Origin: an uncultured Pseudomonadota bacterium
Lineage (GTDB): Bacteria > Pseudomonadota > Gammaproteobacteria > Methylococcales > Methylomonadaceae
Length of the DNA stretch: 27,870 nt
Direction of reading: 5' to 3'
NCBI GenBank assembly: GCA_903904275.1
Contig: CAIVBX010000104.1
Location: 1 to 27,870, forward strand
Notes under the pieces: generated by a model
Told to the model about the DNA's origin: nothing
Database searches by the model: none
What the model saw: only the letters and a program-made list of their open reading frames with translations
Position numbers and translations under genes: made by a program
Shown here: in pieces, positions 1-7,967 of the stretch
How the letters are laid out: the number at the start of each line of letters is the position of its first letter
Numbering within the stretch: position 1 is the stretch's first letter

Positions 1-603
1 GATATTTCTATCACCGTTGGCGTTCACCCCAATGAACATGAAGGGCATGAACCCACTGTTGAAGAATTGATTGAATTAGGACAAGACGAAAAAGTTATCG
101 GCATTGGTGAAACAGGTTTGGATTATTTTCGTAGCGAAGGCGATTTGACGTGGCAAAAAGACCGTTTCAGAAATCATATTCACGCCGCGAAAACGTTAAA
201 AAAACCGTTAATTATTCATACGCGTGAAGCCAAACAAGATGCGCTTGATATGTTGCAAAAGGAAAATGCAGGCGACGTTGGCGGCATTATTCATTGTTTT
301 ACGGAAGATTGGGCATTTGCAAAACGTGCGTTAGATTTGAATTTTTACATTTCATTTTCTGGCATTGTGACATTTAACAGCGCGAAACAAATTCAAGAAG
401 TCGCTAAAAAAGTGCCTGCTGATCGTTTTTTAATTGAAACGGATTCGCCTTATTTAGCTCCTGTTCCACATCGAGGCAGACCAAATTATCCGCAATATGT
501 AAAACACGTCGCGCAAACTGTCGCTGATTTACGCGGCATTTCATTGAATGCGGTTGCAGACCTTTCAACACGCAATTTTTACACGTTATTTAAAAAATCA
601 TGA
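1..603 (+). CDS. TatD-family metal-dependent deoxyribonuclease, 3' part (5' end outside window)
   Basis: The reading frame is open from base 1, so this is the C-terminal 200 residues of a protein that normally has about 260. TatD/YcfH proteins are TIM-barrel metal-dependent hydrolases with DNase activity. Visible family signatures are GVHPNEH at the window edge, the GIGETGLDYF metal-ligand strand, PLIIHTREA, IHCFTED, and the C-terminal ETDSPYLAPVPHRGRPN with its conserved Asp. The N-terminal His-x-His metal site lies before the window. An internal ATG at 67 is not the start, because family sequence continues upstream of it. Its TGA overlaps the moaD ATG (ATGA), which implies translational coupling. 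Whether it is the YcfH or the TatD branch is not resolved. Confidence 0.93.
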   Translation, partial: DISITVGVHPNEHEGHEPTVEELIELGQDEKVIGIGETGLDYFRSEGDLTWQKDRFRNHIHAAKTLKKPLIIHTREAKQDALDMLQKENAGDVGGIIHCFTEDWAFAKRALDLNFYISFSGIVTFNSAKQIQEVAKKVPADRFLIETDSPYLAPVPHRGRPNYPQYVKHVAQTVADLRGISLNAVADLSTRNFYTLFKKS

Positions 604-830
604 TTACGATTCGTTATTTTGGCAGTTTGAAAGAAACGCTCGGTAAATCATTTGAAACTATCGACAATGCTGAAAATTTCACGGTTTTAGATATTTGGCA
701 TTTAGTGAATCCTGATTTTTCAATCGCTGAAAATACCTTAACGGCGGTAAATATGGATTATGTTTCTCGTTCAGAAATAGTGAAAAAGGGTGATGAAGTT
801 GCTTTTTTTCCGCCTGTCACAGGTGGTTAA
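600..830 (+). CDS. moaD: Molybdopterin synthase sulfur carrier subunit MoaD
   Basis: This is a 76-residue ubiquitin-fold sulfur carrier for the molybdenum cofactor pathway. The C-terminal Gly-Gly (FFPPVTGG) is diagnostic: the last glycine is adenylated by MoeB, converted to a thiocarboxylate, and inserted into the MoaE active site to supply the dithiolene sulfurs of molybdopterin. IRYFGSLKE at the N-terminus is also typical of the family, and the length is close to the usual 80. It overlaps the upstream tatD-like gene by 4 bp, and moaE begins two bases after its stop, so the two subunits are made from one message. moaA, moaC and moeB are not in the window. ThiS also ends in GG, but the following MoaE makes MoaD secure. 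Confidence 0.95.
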   Translation: MITIRYFGSLKETLGKSFETIDNAENFTVLDIWHLVNPDFSIAENTLTAVNMDYVSRSEIVKKGDEVAFFPPVTGG

Positions 831-832
831 AC

Positions 833-1270
833 ATGACCGTGAAAATTTATGATCACATTTTTGACCCCTTTTCTGAAATTCAACAGTTTCAACATTCAGC
901 CCATTTCGCTGGAAAATTTGGCGCAACCAGCATTTTCATTGGCACAATGCGCGATTTTAATGAAGGCGATGACGTAAAAGCGATGACCTTAGAACATTAC
1001 GAAGGCATGACGCAAAAACAATTACGCAACATTATCGAAATGGCAAAATCACAATGGCATATTTTAGAGTGTTTAGTCATTCATCGCGTTGGTGCAATTT
1101 TTCCAAATGAGCCGATTGTTTTGGTTTCAATTTGGTCAGCACACCGTGCCGAAGCATTTGAAGCATGTCGTTATGTGATGGAAGAATTGAAAACACACGC
1201 GCCATTTTGGAAACGCGAAACTTTAACAACAAACGAAACGCGCTGGGTTACAACGCATTCTGCAAATTAA
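833..1270 (+). CDS. moaE: Molybdopterin synthase catalytic subunit MoaE
   Basis: The 145-residue catalytic subunit converts precursor Z (cyclic pyranopterin monophosphate) to molybdopterin, using the thiocarboxylated MoaD tail. Family signatures are FIGTMRDFNEG, LEHYEGM, IHRVGAI and the active-site segment LKTHAPFWKRE, whose two lysines correspond to the catalytic and MoaD-contacting lysines of the E. coli enzyme. The length matches the family (about 150). It starts two bases after the moaD stop, and the pair forms the usual heterotetramer. No moaA, moaB or moaC genes lie here, so the rest of the cofactor pathway must be encoded elsewhere. Confidence 0.96.
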   Translation: MTVKIYDHIFDPFSEIQQFQHSAHFAGKFGATSIFIGTMRDFNEGDDVKAMTLEHYEGMTQKQLRNIIEMAKSQWHILECLVIHRVGAIFPNEPIVLVSIWSAHRAEAFEACRYVMEELKTHAPFWKRETLTTNETRWVTTHSAN

Positions 1271-1312
1271 AATCTCTTAAATTATTTAATTATTTACAAA
1301 GGCATATTTTTT

Positions 1313-2161
1313 ATGAAAATGACCGCTCAAGAATTTATCGATTGGAAATCGAAACGTATCACGTTATTAGCCATGTCAGGTGCAGGAAAAACCACGCTAG
1401 CGGATAAATTACCAAAATCAAAGTGGTATCACTATTCGGGCGATTATCGAATTGGTACAAAATACTTAAAAGAACCCATTTTAGACAACATCAAACGTCA
1501 CGCGATGAGCGTGCCTTTTTTGCGTGAATTATTGCGTTCGGATTCGCTTTATATCAAAAGCAAAATTTCATTTGATAATTTAACCGCCGTTTCGAGTTAT
1601 TTGGGCAAATTAGGCGATGCGAACAAAGGCGGTTTGTCGTTAAAAGAATTTAAACACCGTCAAAATTTACATCGCGTTGCTGAAATTGAAGCGATGAAAG
1701 ATGTTCCCGCATTTATTCACAATGCCGAAGATATTTATGGTTATCAAAATTTTATTAACGATGCAGGCGGTAGCGTTTGTGAATTAGATTGTCCAGAAGC
1801 CTTAGACGTTTTGGCAGAAAATACACTAATTATTTACATCAAAATTCCGCCTGAACTCGAACAAACCATTATTGACCGCGCCAAAAGTGACCCAAAACCA
1901 CTTTATTATCGGGAAGCGTTTTTAGATGAAAAATTAGGCGAATTTTTAACACTTAAAAATTACGCTTCAACAGACGAAATGCCGCCTGATGAATTTGTCA
2001 CTTGGGTTTTTCCTGAATTATTTAAATCGCGCGTGCCACGTTATGAAGCGATTGCTGAAAAATACGGTTATACGATTTGCGGAAATGACATGGCAAAAGT
2101 CGAAACCGAAGACGATTTTATTGCGTTAATTGCTGCCGCATTGGCAAAACAATCTGGCTAA
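1313..2161 (+). CDS. P-loop NTPase of unknown function
   Basis: I do not recognise a named gene. The 282-residue protein opens with a Walker A motif very near the N-terminus, ITLLAMSGAGKTTLA (around residues 16-30), of the SGxGKTT type seen in small-molecule and nucleotide kinases. A later strand, TLIIYIKIPPELEQTIIDRA, resembles the lid-proximal part of such kinases. No signal peptide or membrane segment is visible, so it is probably cytosolic. AAAGG at 1298-1302 precedes the ATG at 1313 by 10 nt; a second in-frame ATG is at 1319. It sits between moaE and metA, 9 bp before metA's ribosome-binding region, so it is probably co-transcribed with metA. ATPase versus kinase activity, and the substrate, cannot be told from sequence. 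Confidence 0.85.
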   Translation: MKMTAQEFIDWKSKRITLLAMSGAGKTTLADKLPKSKWYHYSGDYRIGTKYLKEPILDNIKRHAMSVPFLRELLRSDSLYIKSKISFDNLTAVSSYLGKLGDANKGGLSLKEFKHRQNLHRVAEIEAMKDVPAFIHNAEDIYGYQNFINDAGGSVCELDCPEALDVLAENTLIIYIKIPPELEQTIIDRAKSDPKPLYYREAFLDEKLGEFLTLKNYASTDEMPPDEFVTWVFPELFKSRVPRYEAIAEKYGYTICGNDMAKVETEDDFIALIAAALAKQSG

Positions 2162-2173
2162 AGGAGAGGTTTG

Positions 2174-3241
2174 ATGCCTTTAGTTGCACATACAAATTTA
2201 CCAACATTTGAGCGATTACGCGCCGAAGGCGAAGAAATTATCGAGCCACAACGCGCCAACCATCAAGAAATCCGTGAAATTCATATTGGTTTGTTGAATA
2301 TGATGCCTGACGCGGCGTTAGAAGCGACAGAACGGCAATTTTTTCGATTAGTTGGCGCGTGTAATCAAATTGCCCAATTTCATGTTCATCCTTTTACGAT
2401 TGAGGGTTTAGAACGTAGTCCGCAAGCCCAAGCGCATATTGATAAATACTACGAACCATTTGAAAAAATTAAAGCCGATGGTTTAGACGCGCTCATTATT
2501 AGCGGCGCAAATGTCACAGGTTCACATTTACCCGATGAAGATTTTTGGCAACCCTTGACCGAAGTGTTTTCGTGGGCAAAAGAAAATGTGACTTCGATTT
2601 TGTGTTCTTGTTTAGCGACACATGCGATTATTCATTATTGTTATGGCGTTGAACGAACTCGTTTGCCTGCAAAACGTTGGGGCGTGTTTTCGCATAAATT
2701 AGTGAATCGAACGCATCCGCTTGTCGTTGAAATTAACACCCGTTTTGATGTGCCACATTCACGTTTTAACGAGATTTTTCAAAGTGATATGGAAAAACAC
2801 GGCTTGCATATTTTGGCGGCGAGCGCAGAAGCGGGTGTACATTTAGCAACAAGTGCGGATGGTTTTCGGATTGTGTTTTTTCAAGGACATCCCGAATACG
2901 ATGACATCAGTTTATTAAAAGAATATAAACGCGAAGTGTTACGTTTTTATCGAAATGAAATTTCAGATTGTCCGCCCTACCCTGAACATTATTTCAATCC
3001 TGAATTGAAAGCGATTTTTCACAGTTACACTCAAAAAATAAAATTGGCGAAATCGCAAAATGCGCCGTTTCCTGAATTTCCTGAAAATTTAGTTTTACCG
3101 TATTTGGATAATACTTGGCGCGATACCGCCAAAGCTGTTTTTAATAATTGGTTAGGCAAAATTTATCAAATTACGCACCAAGATAGACGTATTCCGTTTA
3201 TGGATGGCATTGACCCGAAAAATCCGCTTGGGTTTTTATGA
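2174..3241 (+). CDS. metA: Homoserine O-acyltransferase MetA (probably O-succinyltransferase)
   Basis: MetA activates homoserine by acylation, the first committed step of methionine synthesis. The 355-residue protein has the class I glutamine-amidotransferase-like fold. IGLLNMMPDAALEATERQF is the N-terminal signature, ILCSCLATHAI holds the nucleophilic Cys, and FFQGHPEYD carries the catalytic His and Glu. TSWR-like family sequence appears as DNTWRDTA near the C-terminus. It is longer than the E. coli enzyme (309) because of insertions around residues 275-310. I chose the ATG at 2174 over the in-frame TTG at 2171 because GGAG at 2163-2166 gives 7-nt spacing. Acetyl versus succinyl donor cannot be decided from sequence. 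The stop overlaps the recB ATG. Confidence 0.93.
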   Translation: MPLVAHTNLPTFERLRAEGEEIIEPQRANHQEIREIHIGLLNMMPDAALEATERQFFRLVGACNQIAQFHVHPFTIEGLERSPQAQAHIDKYYEPFEKIKADGLDALIISGANVTGSHLPDEDFWQPLTEVFSWAKENVTSILCSCLATHAIIHYCYGVERTRLPAKRWGVFSHKLVNRTHPLVVEINTRFDVPHSRFNEIFQSDMEKHGLHILAASAEAGVHLATSADGFRIVFFQGHPEYDDISLLKEYKREVLRFYRNEISDCPPYPEHYFNPELKAIFHSYTQKIKLAKSQNAPFPEFPENLVLPYLDNTWRDTAKAVFNNWLGKIYQITHQDRRIPFMDGIDPKNPLGFL

Positions 3242-5445
3242 AAACCACTTATTTCGACGCATTCAAAACGCCGTTATTTCATGGTGTAAATCTGATTGAA
3301 GCCAGCGCAGGCACAGGAAAAACTTACACATTAGCAATGTTGGTTTTGCGATTTGTTGTTGAACAGAATTTGCCGATTGAAAAAATTTTAGTCGTTACTT
3401 TCACAAAAGCAGCAACAGAAGAATTGCGTGAGCGCGTGCGATTACGATTATCCGAGGCAAAATTTGCCTTGAAATCAGGTAACGGTGAGCTGTTCAATTG
3501 GCTTGATGCTTTGCCAATTGAAAACAGTGAAATCGAACAGCGTTTGCAAATCGCGCTGTTGTCGATTGACCAAGCGAGTATTTTCACTATTCACAGCTTT
3601 TGCCAAAAGGTTTTGCGTGAACACGCGCTCGAAAGTGGGCAACTTTTCAACGCCGAATTAACGGACGATTTAGCGCAAATTACGCAAAGTTGCGCGGATG
3701 ATTTTTGGCGAAAACAACTTTATGAACGTAACGCAGACGAAGCGGCAATTTTAACGGCACATTACAAAACGCCCGATGCGTTATTAGAAAGCGTTAAAAA
3801 TATCGGGCATCACGTCAAAATTTATCCTGAAAAAATCGAAGCGGTTGATGCCGTTTTCACAAAATTAAAACCGTTGTTTAAAACAGCACACACGGAATTA
3901 ACTCGTTGTGCTGAAAAATTTGAACACGCTTTTTCAGAAGGTAAATTTAAAACAGCAATACCAGAAAATTTCATTACTGTTCAAACGTGGTTAAGTAGAG
4001 AAAGTTCAAAAATTAAACCTGAACAACTCGATTTTTTAACGACAAATGGTATTTTTGATGCGTTAAACGGTAATCAATTTAGAAAGTTAAAAGACATTTC
4101 TAGCGAAGAACGCAAAGCAAAATTTTTAGAGGAATTATCTTTAAAAACAAAAATTTTTGACGATTTAAAAACGAATTTTGACAATTGCGATTTGATGTTA
4201 CGTTGCCAATTAGTTGAATCGTTGCGCCATGAAATCAACCAACGATTATTACAACGCAATGTTTTAACATTTGACCATTTAATTACGCGACTTTACGAAG
4301 CGTTGCGCGGTGAAAATAAATCCGAGCAACTTATTCAAGAATTACGCGGACGATTTACCGTCGCGTTAATTGATGAATTTCAAGATACTGACGCGAGCCA
4401 ATGGTTTATTTTTAAAACCCTTTTTGCGGCACAAAGTCAGTTTTTGTATTTAATTGGTGACCCAAAACAAGCAATTTATAAATTTCGTGGCGCAGATATT
4501 TATTCATATTTGAACGCGAAACACAGCGCAAATGCGTCATTCACGCTAGCGCAAAATTGGCGTTCACATCCAAACTTAGTTGCAGCGGTAAATCATTTAT
4601 TTCAACGTGAAAATCCATTTTTAATTGAAGAACTGGAATTTAATGCGGTTGAAGCAGCAAATTCACCTGAAAACGGCACGATTTATTTTGAAGAAAATGC
4701 GTTGCCGCCGTTAATGCTTTGGGATTTAAAAAACGATTCTGATTTCTGGCAAAACTATTCAGGTACAAATAAAACGGTTGAAACGCAATTTTGTTACATG
4801 GTAGTGGATGAAATTTTGAATTTATTACAAAAAAATTATTTTCTACAACCTCAAAATAAACGCTTAAAACCGAAAGATATTGCAATTTTGGTGCGTAAAA
4901 ATAAACAAGCCAAAGCCTTTCAAACCGCGTTGCGTGATGCAGGAATTCCTTCCGTTTTGAATAGTACCGAATCAATTTTTGCTTCCAACGAAGCTAAAAA
5001 TTTACACACGTTGTTAAATTCACTTGTTAATCCGACTGATATTGAAGCCTTAAAACACGCGCTGACATTAAATTGGTTCGCTAGCATCCCAGACGGAAAA
5101 GCGTTTTATAAAATCGTGAATGATGAAAACGCTTTAGATTCGTGGCTTGCGAAGTTCTTAAATTATCACGAGCAATGGCAAAAAACAGGTTTAATGGCGA
5201 TGATGCACACCTTTTTGACGGTTGAAAATGTAATCAGTCAATTAGCTAAAACCCATCTTGCCGAACGTGAATTAACCAATATTCATCATCTTTTAGAATT
5301 ATTGCAAGAAGCCGCGCTCGATGAACACTTGTCGCCACAAAAAACGCTTGAATGGCTCAAAATTTCAATTACAAATGCGTTAGCCAAAAAAGCGGCAACA
5401 ATGATGCACAACAATTGCGCCTTGAAAGTGATGAAGATGCCGTGA
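3238..5445 (+). CDS. recB: RecB N-terminal part (helicase), gene split by a frameshift near 5386
   Basis: RecB is the 3'-5' helicase and nuclease subunit of RecBCD, which processes double-strand breaks for recombination and degrades linear foreign DNA. This frame carries the SF1/UvrD-type motifs: ASAGTGKT Walker A at residues 22-29, VVTFTKAATEELRERVR, IHSFCQ, Walker B VALIDEFQDTD near residue 380, GDPKQAIYKFRGAD and QNWRSHPNL. After residue about 718 the frame degenerates (KKAATMMHNN...) and stops, while family sequence resumes in the -1 frame. One extra A in the A6 run at 5386-5391 would join both parts into one protein of 1152 residues, close to E. coli RecB (1180). It overlaps the metA stop by 4 bp. 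recC and recD are absent here. Confidence 0.92.
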   Translation: MKTTYFDAFKTPLFHGVNLIEASAGTGKTYTLAMLVLRFVVEQNLPIEKILVVTFTKAATEELRERVRLRLSEAKFALKSGNGELFNWLDALPIENSEIEQRLQIALLSIDQASIFTIHSFCQKVLREHALESGQLFNAELTDDLAQITQSCADDFWRKQLYERNADEAAILTAHYKTPDALLESVKNIGHHVKIYPEKIEAVDAVFTKLKPLFKTAHTELTRCAEKFEHAFSEGKFKTAIPENFITVQTWLSRESSKIKPEQLDFLTTNGIFDALNGNQFRKLKDISSEERKAKFLEELSLKTKIFDDLKTNFDNCDLMLRCQLVESLRHEINQRLLQRNVLTFDHLITRLYEALRGENKSEQLIQELRGRFTVALIDEFQDTDASQWFIFKTLFAAQSQFLYLIGDPKQAIYKFRGADIYSYLNAKHSANASFTLAQNWRSHPNLVAAVNHLFQRENPFLIEELEFNAVEAANSPENGTIYFEENALPPLMLWDLKNDSDFWQNYSGTNKTVETQFCYMVVDEILNLLQKNYFLQPQNKRLKPKDIAILVRKNKQAKAFQTALRDAGIPSVLNSTESIFASNEAKNLHTLLNSLVNPTDIEALKHALTLNWFASIPDGKAFYKIVNDENALDSWLAKFLNYHEQWQKTGLMAMMHTFLTVENVISQLAKTHLAERELTNIHHLLELLQEAALDEHLSPQKTLEWLKISITNALAKKAATMMHNNCALKVMKMP

Positions 5446-6695
5446 ACATCGTCACGATGCACAAATCAAAAGGATTGGAATATCCGATTGTGTTTTGCAT
5501 GTCGCTTTGGATGCCGAGCGAATTGTGGAATAAAGACCGTGCCGAATGTCATATTGATGGTGAAATGTGCATTGATTTGGGTTCTGAACATTTTGAAAAA
5601 CACCTCAAATTTGCCTTAAATGAACAACGCGCCGAAGATGTACGCATGTTTTATGTCGCGATCACTCGCGCAAAATACCGTTGTTATTTGGCATGGGCAA
5701 ATGTTCAAACCAAAGAAAAACCAAATAATTCTGCGATTGCTGACATTTTTGCGATTAACAATTTTGGTGCTGAATTGCCCGATTGTTTTGAACATAAAGC
5801 ATTGGAAAATGTAGAAAAACCAACAGGTCATTATTCGCCTGAAATCAAAAAGGACATTTTTCATCATGAAACGCGCCAACGGGATTTGCGTTTTAGTCCG
5901 TGGCAAATGAGCAGTTACACGGCATTATCTTCGTTAAGTCGCACATTTACGCCTGACTTACCTGAAGATAAAGCACGAGAACCATTAGAACTCGCGCCAT
6001 CGATTACGCTTGATTTACCACGCGGCGCACACACAGGAAACGTGATTCATGATTTGCTTGAAAATTTCAGTTTTTCTGATTTAGCGAATGGCGTGGATAT
6101 TTCAATTGCGCGTGATAAAGCGTGTTTGCGTTATGGTTTGAAAGTAGCGCGACCTGAAATTATTGATGAACTTTTGCAAAATGTGGTGCAAACGCCGTTG
6201 TCGAATGATGCGAATTTTTGTTTAAAAAATTTATCTGAATCGACATATTTAAAAGAAATGCCGTTTTATTTAGCGACGCAAAAAATTAACACGACTGAAA
6301 TTAATCGAATTTTGGCGAATGAACCAAGTTTTCAACCGCTCGACAGCAAAACAATTAACGGTTATTTGACGGGATTTATTGATTTAATTTGTGAATACGA
6401 AAATCGATTTTATGTGATGGATTATAAATCAAATTGGCTGCCTAATTATTCACCTGAAACTATGCTAGACGCGATGCGTGAGCATAATTATGGTTTGCAG
6501 TATTGGCTTTATTGTGTGGTGTTACATCGATATTTAGAAAATCGTTTGCCAAATTATGACATCGAAAAGCATTTTGGCGGTGTGCGATATTTGTTTGTGC
6601 GCGGAATGGAAATTGATGTGCCGTTAAGCGGCGTTTTTGAAGCCAAACCCGCCAGCGACAAATTGATTGCGTTGGCGAATTTGTTTGCTGATTGA
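5352..6695 (+). CDS. recB: RecB C-terminal part (helicase motifs V-VI and nuclease), out of frame with the N-terminal part
   Basis: This frame continues RecB after the break. Homology begins around 5386 (AQQLRLESDEDAVNIVTMHK), so the ATG at 5352 and its first dozen residues are only an accident of the other frame. Visible are the HKSKGLEYP helicase motif, FYVAITRAK (motif VI, arginine finger), then the C-terminal nuclease domain: GNVIHDLLENF, GFIDLICEYENRFYVMDYKSNWL (catalytic Asp/Lys of the DYKS motif) and YGLQYWLYCVVLHRYL. All functional motifs are intact and no further stops occur. This suggests either a very recent mutation, an error in the sequence, or recoding. The stop lies 2 bp from the convergent pqqE stop. 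Confidence 0.9.
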   Translation: MAQNFNYKCVSQKSGNNDAQQLRLESDEDAVNIVTMHKSKGLEYPIVFCMSLWMPSELWNKDRAECHIDGEMCIDLGSEHFEKHLKFALNEQRAEDVRMFYVAITRAKYRCYLAWANVQTKEKPNNSAIADIFAINNFGAELPDCFEHKALENVEKPTGHYSPEIKKDIFHHETRQRDLRFSPWQMSSYTALSSLSRTFTPDLPEDKAREPLELAPSITLDLPRGAHTGNVIHDLLENFSFSDLANGVDISIARDKACLRYGLKVARPEIIDELLQNVVQTPLSNDANFCLKNLSESTYLKEMPFYLATQKINTTEINRILANEPSFQPLDSKTINGYLTGFIDLICEYENRFYVMDYKSNWLPNYSPETMLDAMREHNYGLQYWLYCVVLHRYLENRLPNYDIEKHFGGVRYLFVRGMEIDVPLSGVFEAKPASDKLIALANLFAD

Positions 6696-6697
6696 AT

Positions 6698-7810
6698 TTA
6701 AGCGCGAGCGGTTTTACTATTTCTAAAAACAAGCGGCTTTTCATTTTCAGATAACGCAGATTCTCGAGCAGTTTTGAGCAAATCATCAATCACAAAATGT
6801 TGCGGTGATTTGCTGCAAACGGGGTCTGTCGAACTTGCATCACCCGTCAACAAATACGCCTGACAACGACAACCGCCGAAATCTTTTTCTTTTTCATCGC
6901 AACTGCGACATGGTTCTTGCATCCATTCAAAACCACGGAAAAAATTAAACGCTTTCGATTCGTGCCAAATTTCAGAAACACTAAAATCATTCACATTCGG
7001 ACATTCAAAATTAGGTAATTCACGGGCAGAATGACAAGGCAACGCCATACCATCAGGTGCAATGGTTAAAAACGTTGTCGCCCAACCGTTCATACACGCT
7101 TTGGGACGGTCTTCGTAAAAGTCAGGGACAACATAATAAATTTTCATTTTACCCGCGACTTTTTCTTTGAAGGCTTGGGCAATCGCTTCGGCAGTTTCAA
7201 ACTGTTCTTTTGTTGGCAAAAGTAAATCACGATTCAAATGCGCCCAACCGTAATACTGCGTGTTTGCCAATTCCAAATAATCCGCGCCTAATGCTTCTGC
7301 CATTGTCAAAATTTCGGGCATTTGGTGAATGTTTTCACGATGAATCACCACGCATAAAACCATCGGATAACCGTGTTTTTTCACTAAACGCGCCACTTCT
7401 TGTTTGTGTTCAAACGATTTTGTGCCTGCAATGTGGTCGTTTAATTCTTGTGAACTGGCTTGAATACTAACTTGAATATGGTCTAAACCTGCCGTTTTAA
7501 GTTCCGCAATTTTTTCTTCAGTTAAACCATAACCCGACGTAATTAAATTTGAGTAATAACCTAATTCTCGCGCGTGTTGCACTAATTCCACTAAATCAGG
7601 TCGTGTCAACGGCTCACCACCTGAAAAACCTAATTGCACCGCGCCCATTTTTCGCGCTTGCGTTAAAACACGCTTCCAATCGTCTGTACTGAGTTCACTT
7701 TTATATTTTGGATAATCAAGCGGATTTGAACAATACGGACATTGCAGCGGACACGCATAAGTCAATTCAGCAAGTAACCAACGTGGAGGCGTAATTTTTT
7801 TCGTAGTCAT
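6698..7810 (-). CDS. pqqE: PQQ biosynthesis radical SAM enzyme PqqE
   Basis: PqqE links Glu and Tyr side chains in the PqqA peptide (with chaperone PqqD), the first carbon-carbon bond in making pyrroloquinoline quinone. The 370-residue protein has the radical SAM cluster C20-x3-C24-x2-C27 (ACPLQCPYC), the GGEPLTRPDL SAM-binding strand, and a SPASM-type C-terminal Cys set: PCHSARELPNF, then EPCRSCDEKEKDFGGCRCQA and DPVCSKSP. Length and motifs match PqqE closely. pqqA, pqqB, pqqC and pqqD are not adjacent, so the gene stands alone. The upstream region (7811-7967) is shared with divergent ppx. PQQ implies a periplasmic quinoprotein dehydrogenase elsewhere, such as methanol dehydrogenase. Confidence 0.95.
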   Translation of the reverse strand: MTTKKITPPRWLLAELTYACPLQCPYCSNPLDYPKYKSELSTDDWKRVLTQARKMGAVQLGFSGGEPLTRPDLVELVQHARELGYYSNLITSGYGLTEEKIAELKTAGLDHIQVSIQASSQELNDHIAGTKSFEHKQEVARLVKKHGYPMVLCVVIHRENIHQMPEILTMAEALGADYLELANTQYYGWAHLNRDLLLPTKEQFETAEAIAQAFKEKVAGKMKIYYVVPDFYEDRPKACMNGWATTFLTIAPDGMALPCHSARELPNFECPNVNDFSVSEIWHESKAFNFFRGFEWMQEPCRSCDEKEKDFGGCRCQAYLLTGDASSTDPVCSKSPQHFVIDDLLKTARESALSENEKPLVFRNSKTARA

Positions 7811-7905
7811 TGTTTCGCGTAACCTGTAAAAATTGACGATAAATTCATTCGTAATTGTAAATTAAGTTTGTCTGCAAACGTGCATCTATTTGTGATTATG
7901 GCAAC

Positions 7906-7934
7906 ATGACATTATCATTCTGCTTACTTATGCA
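7906..7934 (+). promoter_or_regulatory. Possible sigma70-type promoter for ppx
   Basis: In the 157-bp divergent gap between pqqE and ppx, ATGACA (7906-7911; five of six consensus -35 bases) is followed after 17 bp by TATGCA (7929-7934; only a partial -10). An AATAAT overlaps just downstream at 7934-7939. The spacing is ideal but the -10 is weak, so this is a tentative call. Confidence 0.3.
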
Positions 7935-7967
7935 ATAATCACTGTACTCATTCTCGAATTTAAAAAT

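Noticed and set aside
1165..1407. 80-residue frame overlapping the end of moaE
   Set aside because: A shadow of moaE and of the following P-loop gene; no family features.
5352..5385. Independent start of the RecB C-terminal fragment
   Set aside because: The first dozen residues are an out-of-frame reading of the upstream RecB frame, with no ribosome site; RecB homology starts only at the A6 run.
5386..5391. Programmed -1 ribosomal frameshift producing two RecB forms
   Set aside because: The heptamer in frame is C-AAA-AAA, not the efficient A-AAA-AAG type, and I see no downstream stimulatory stem; an indel is simpler.
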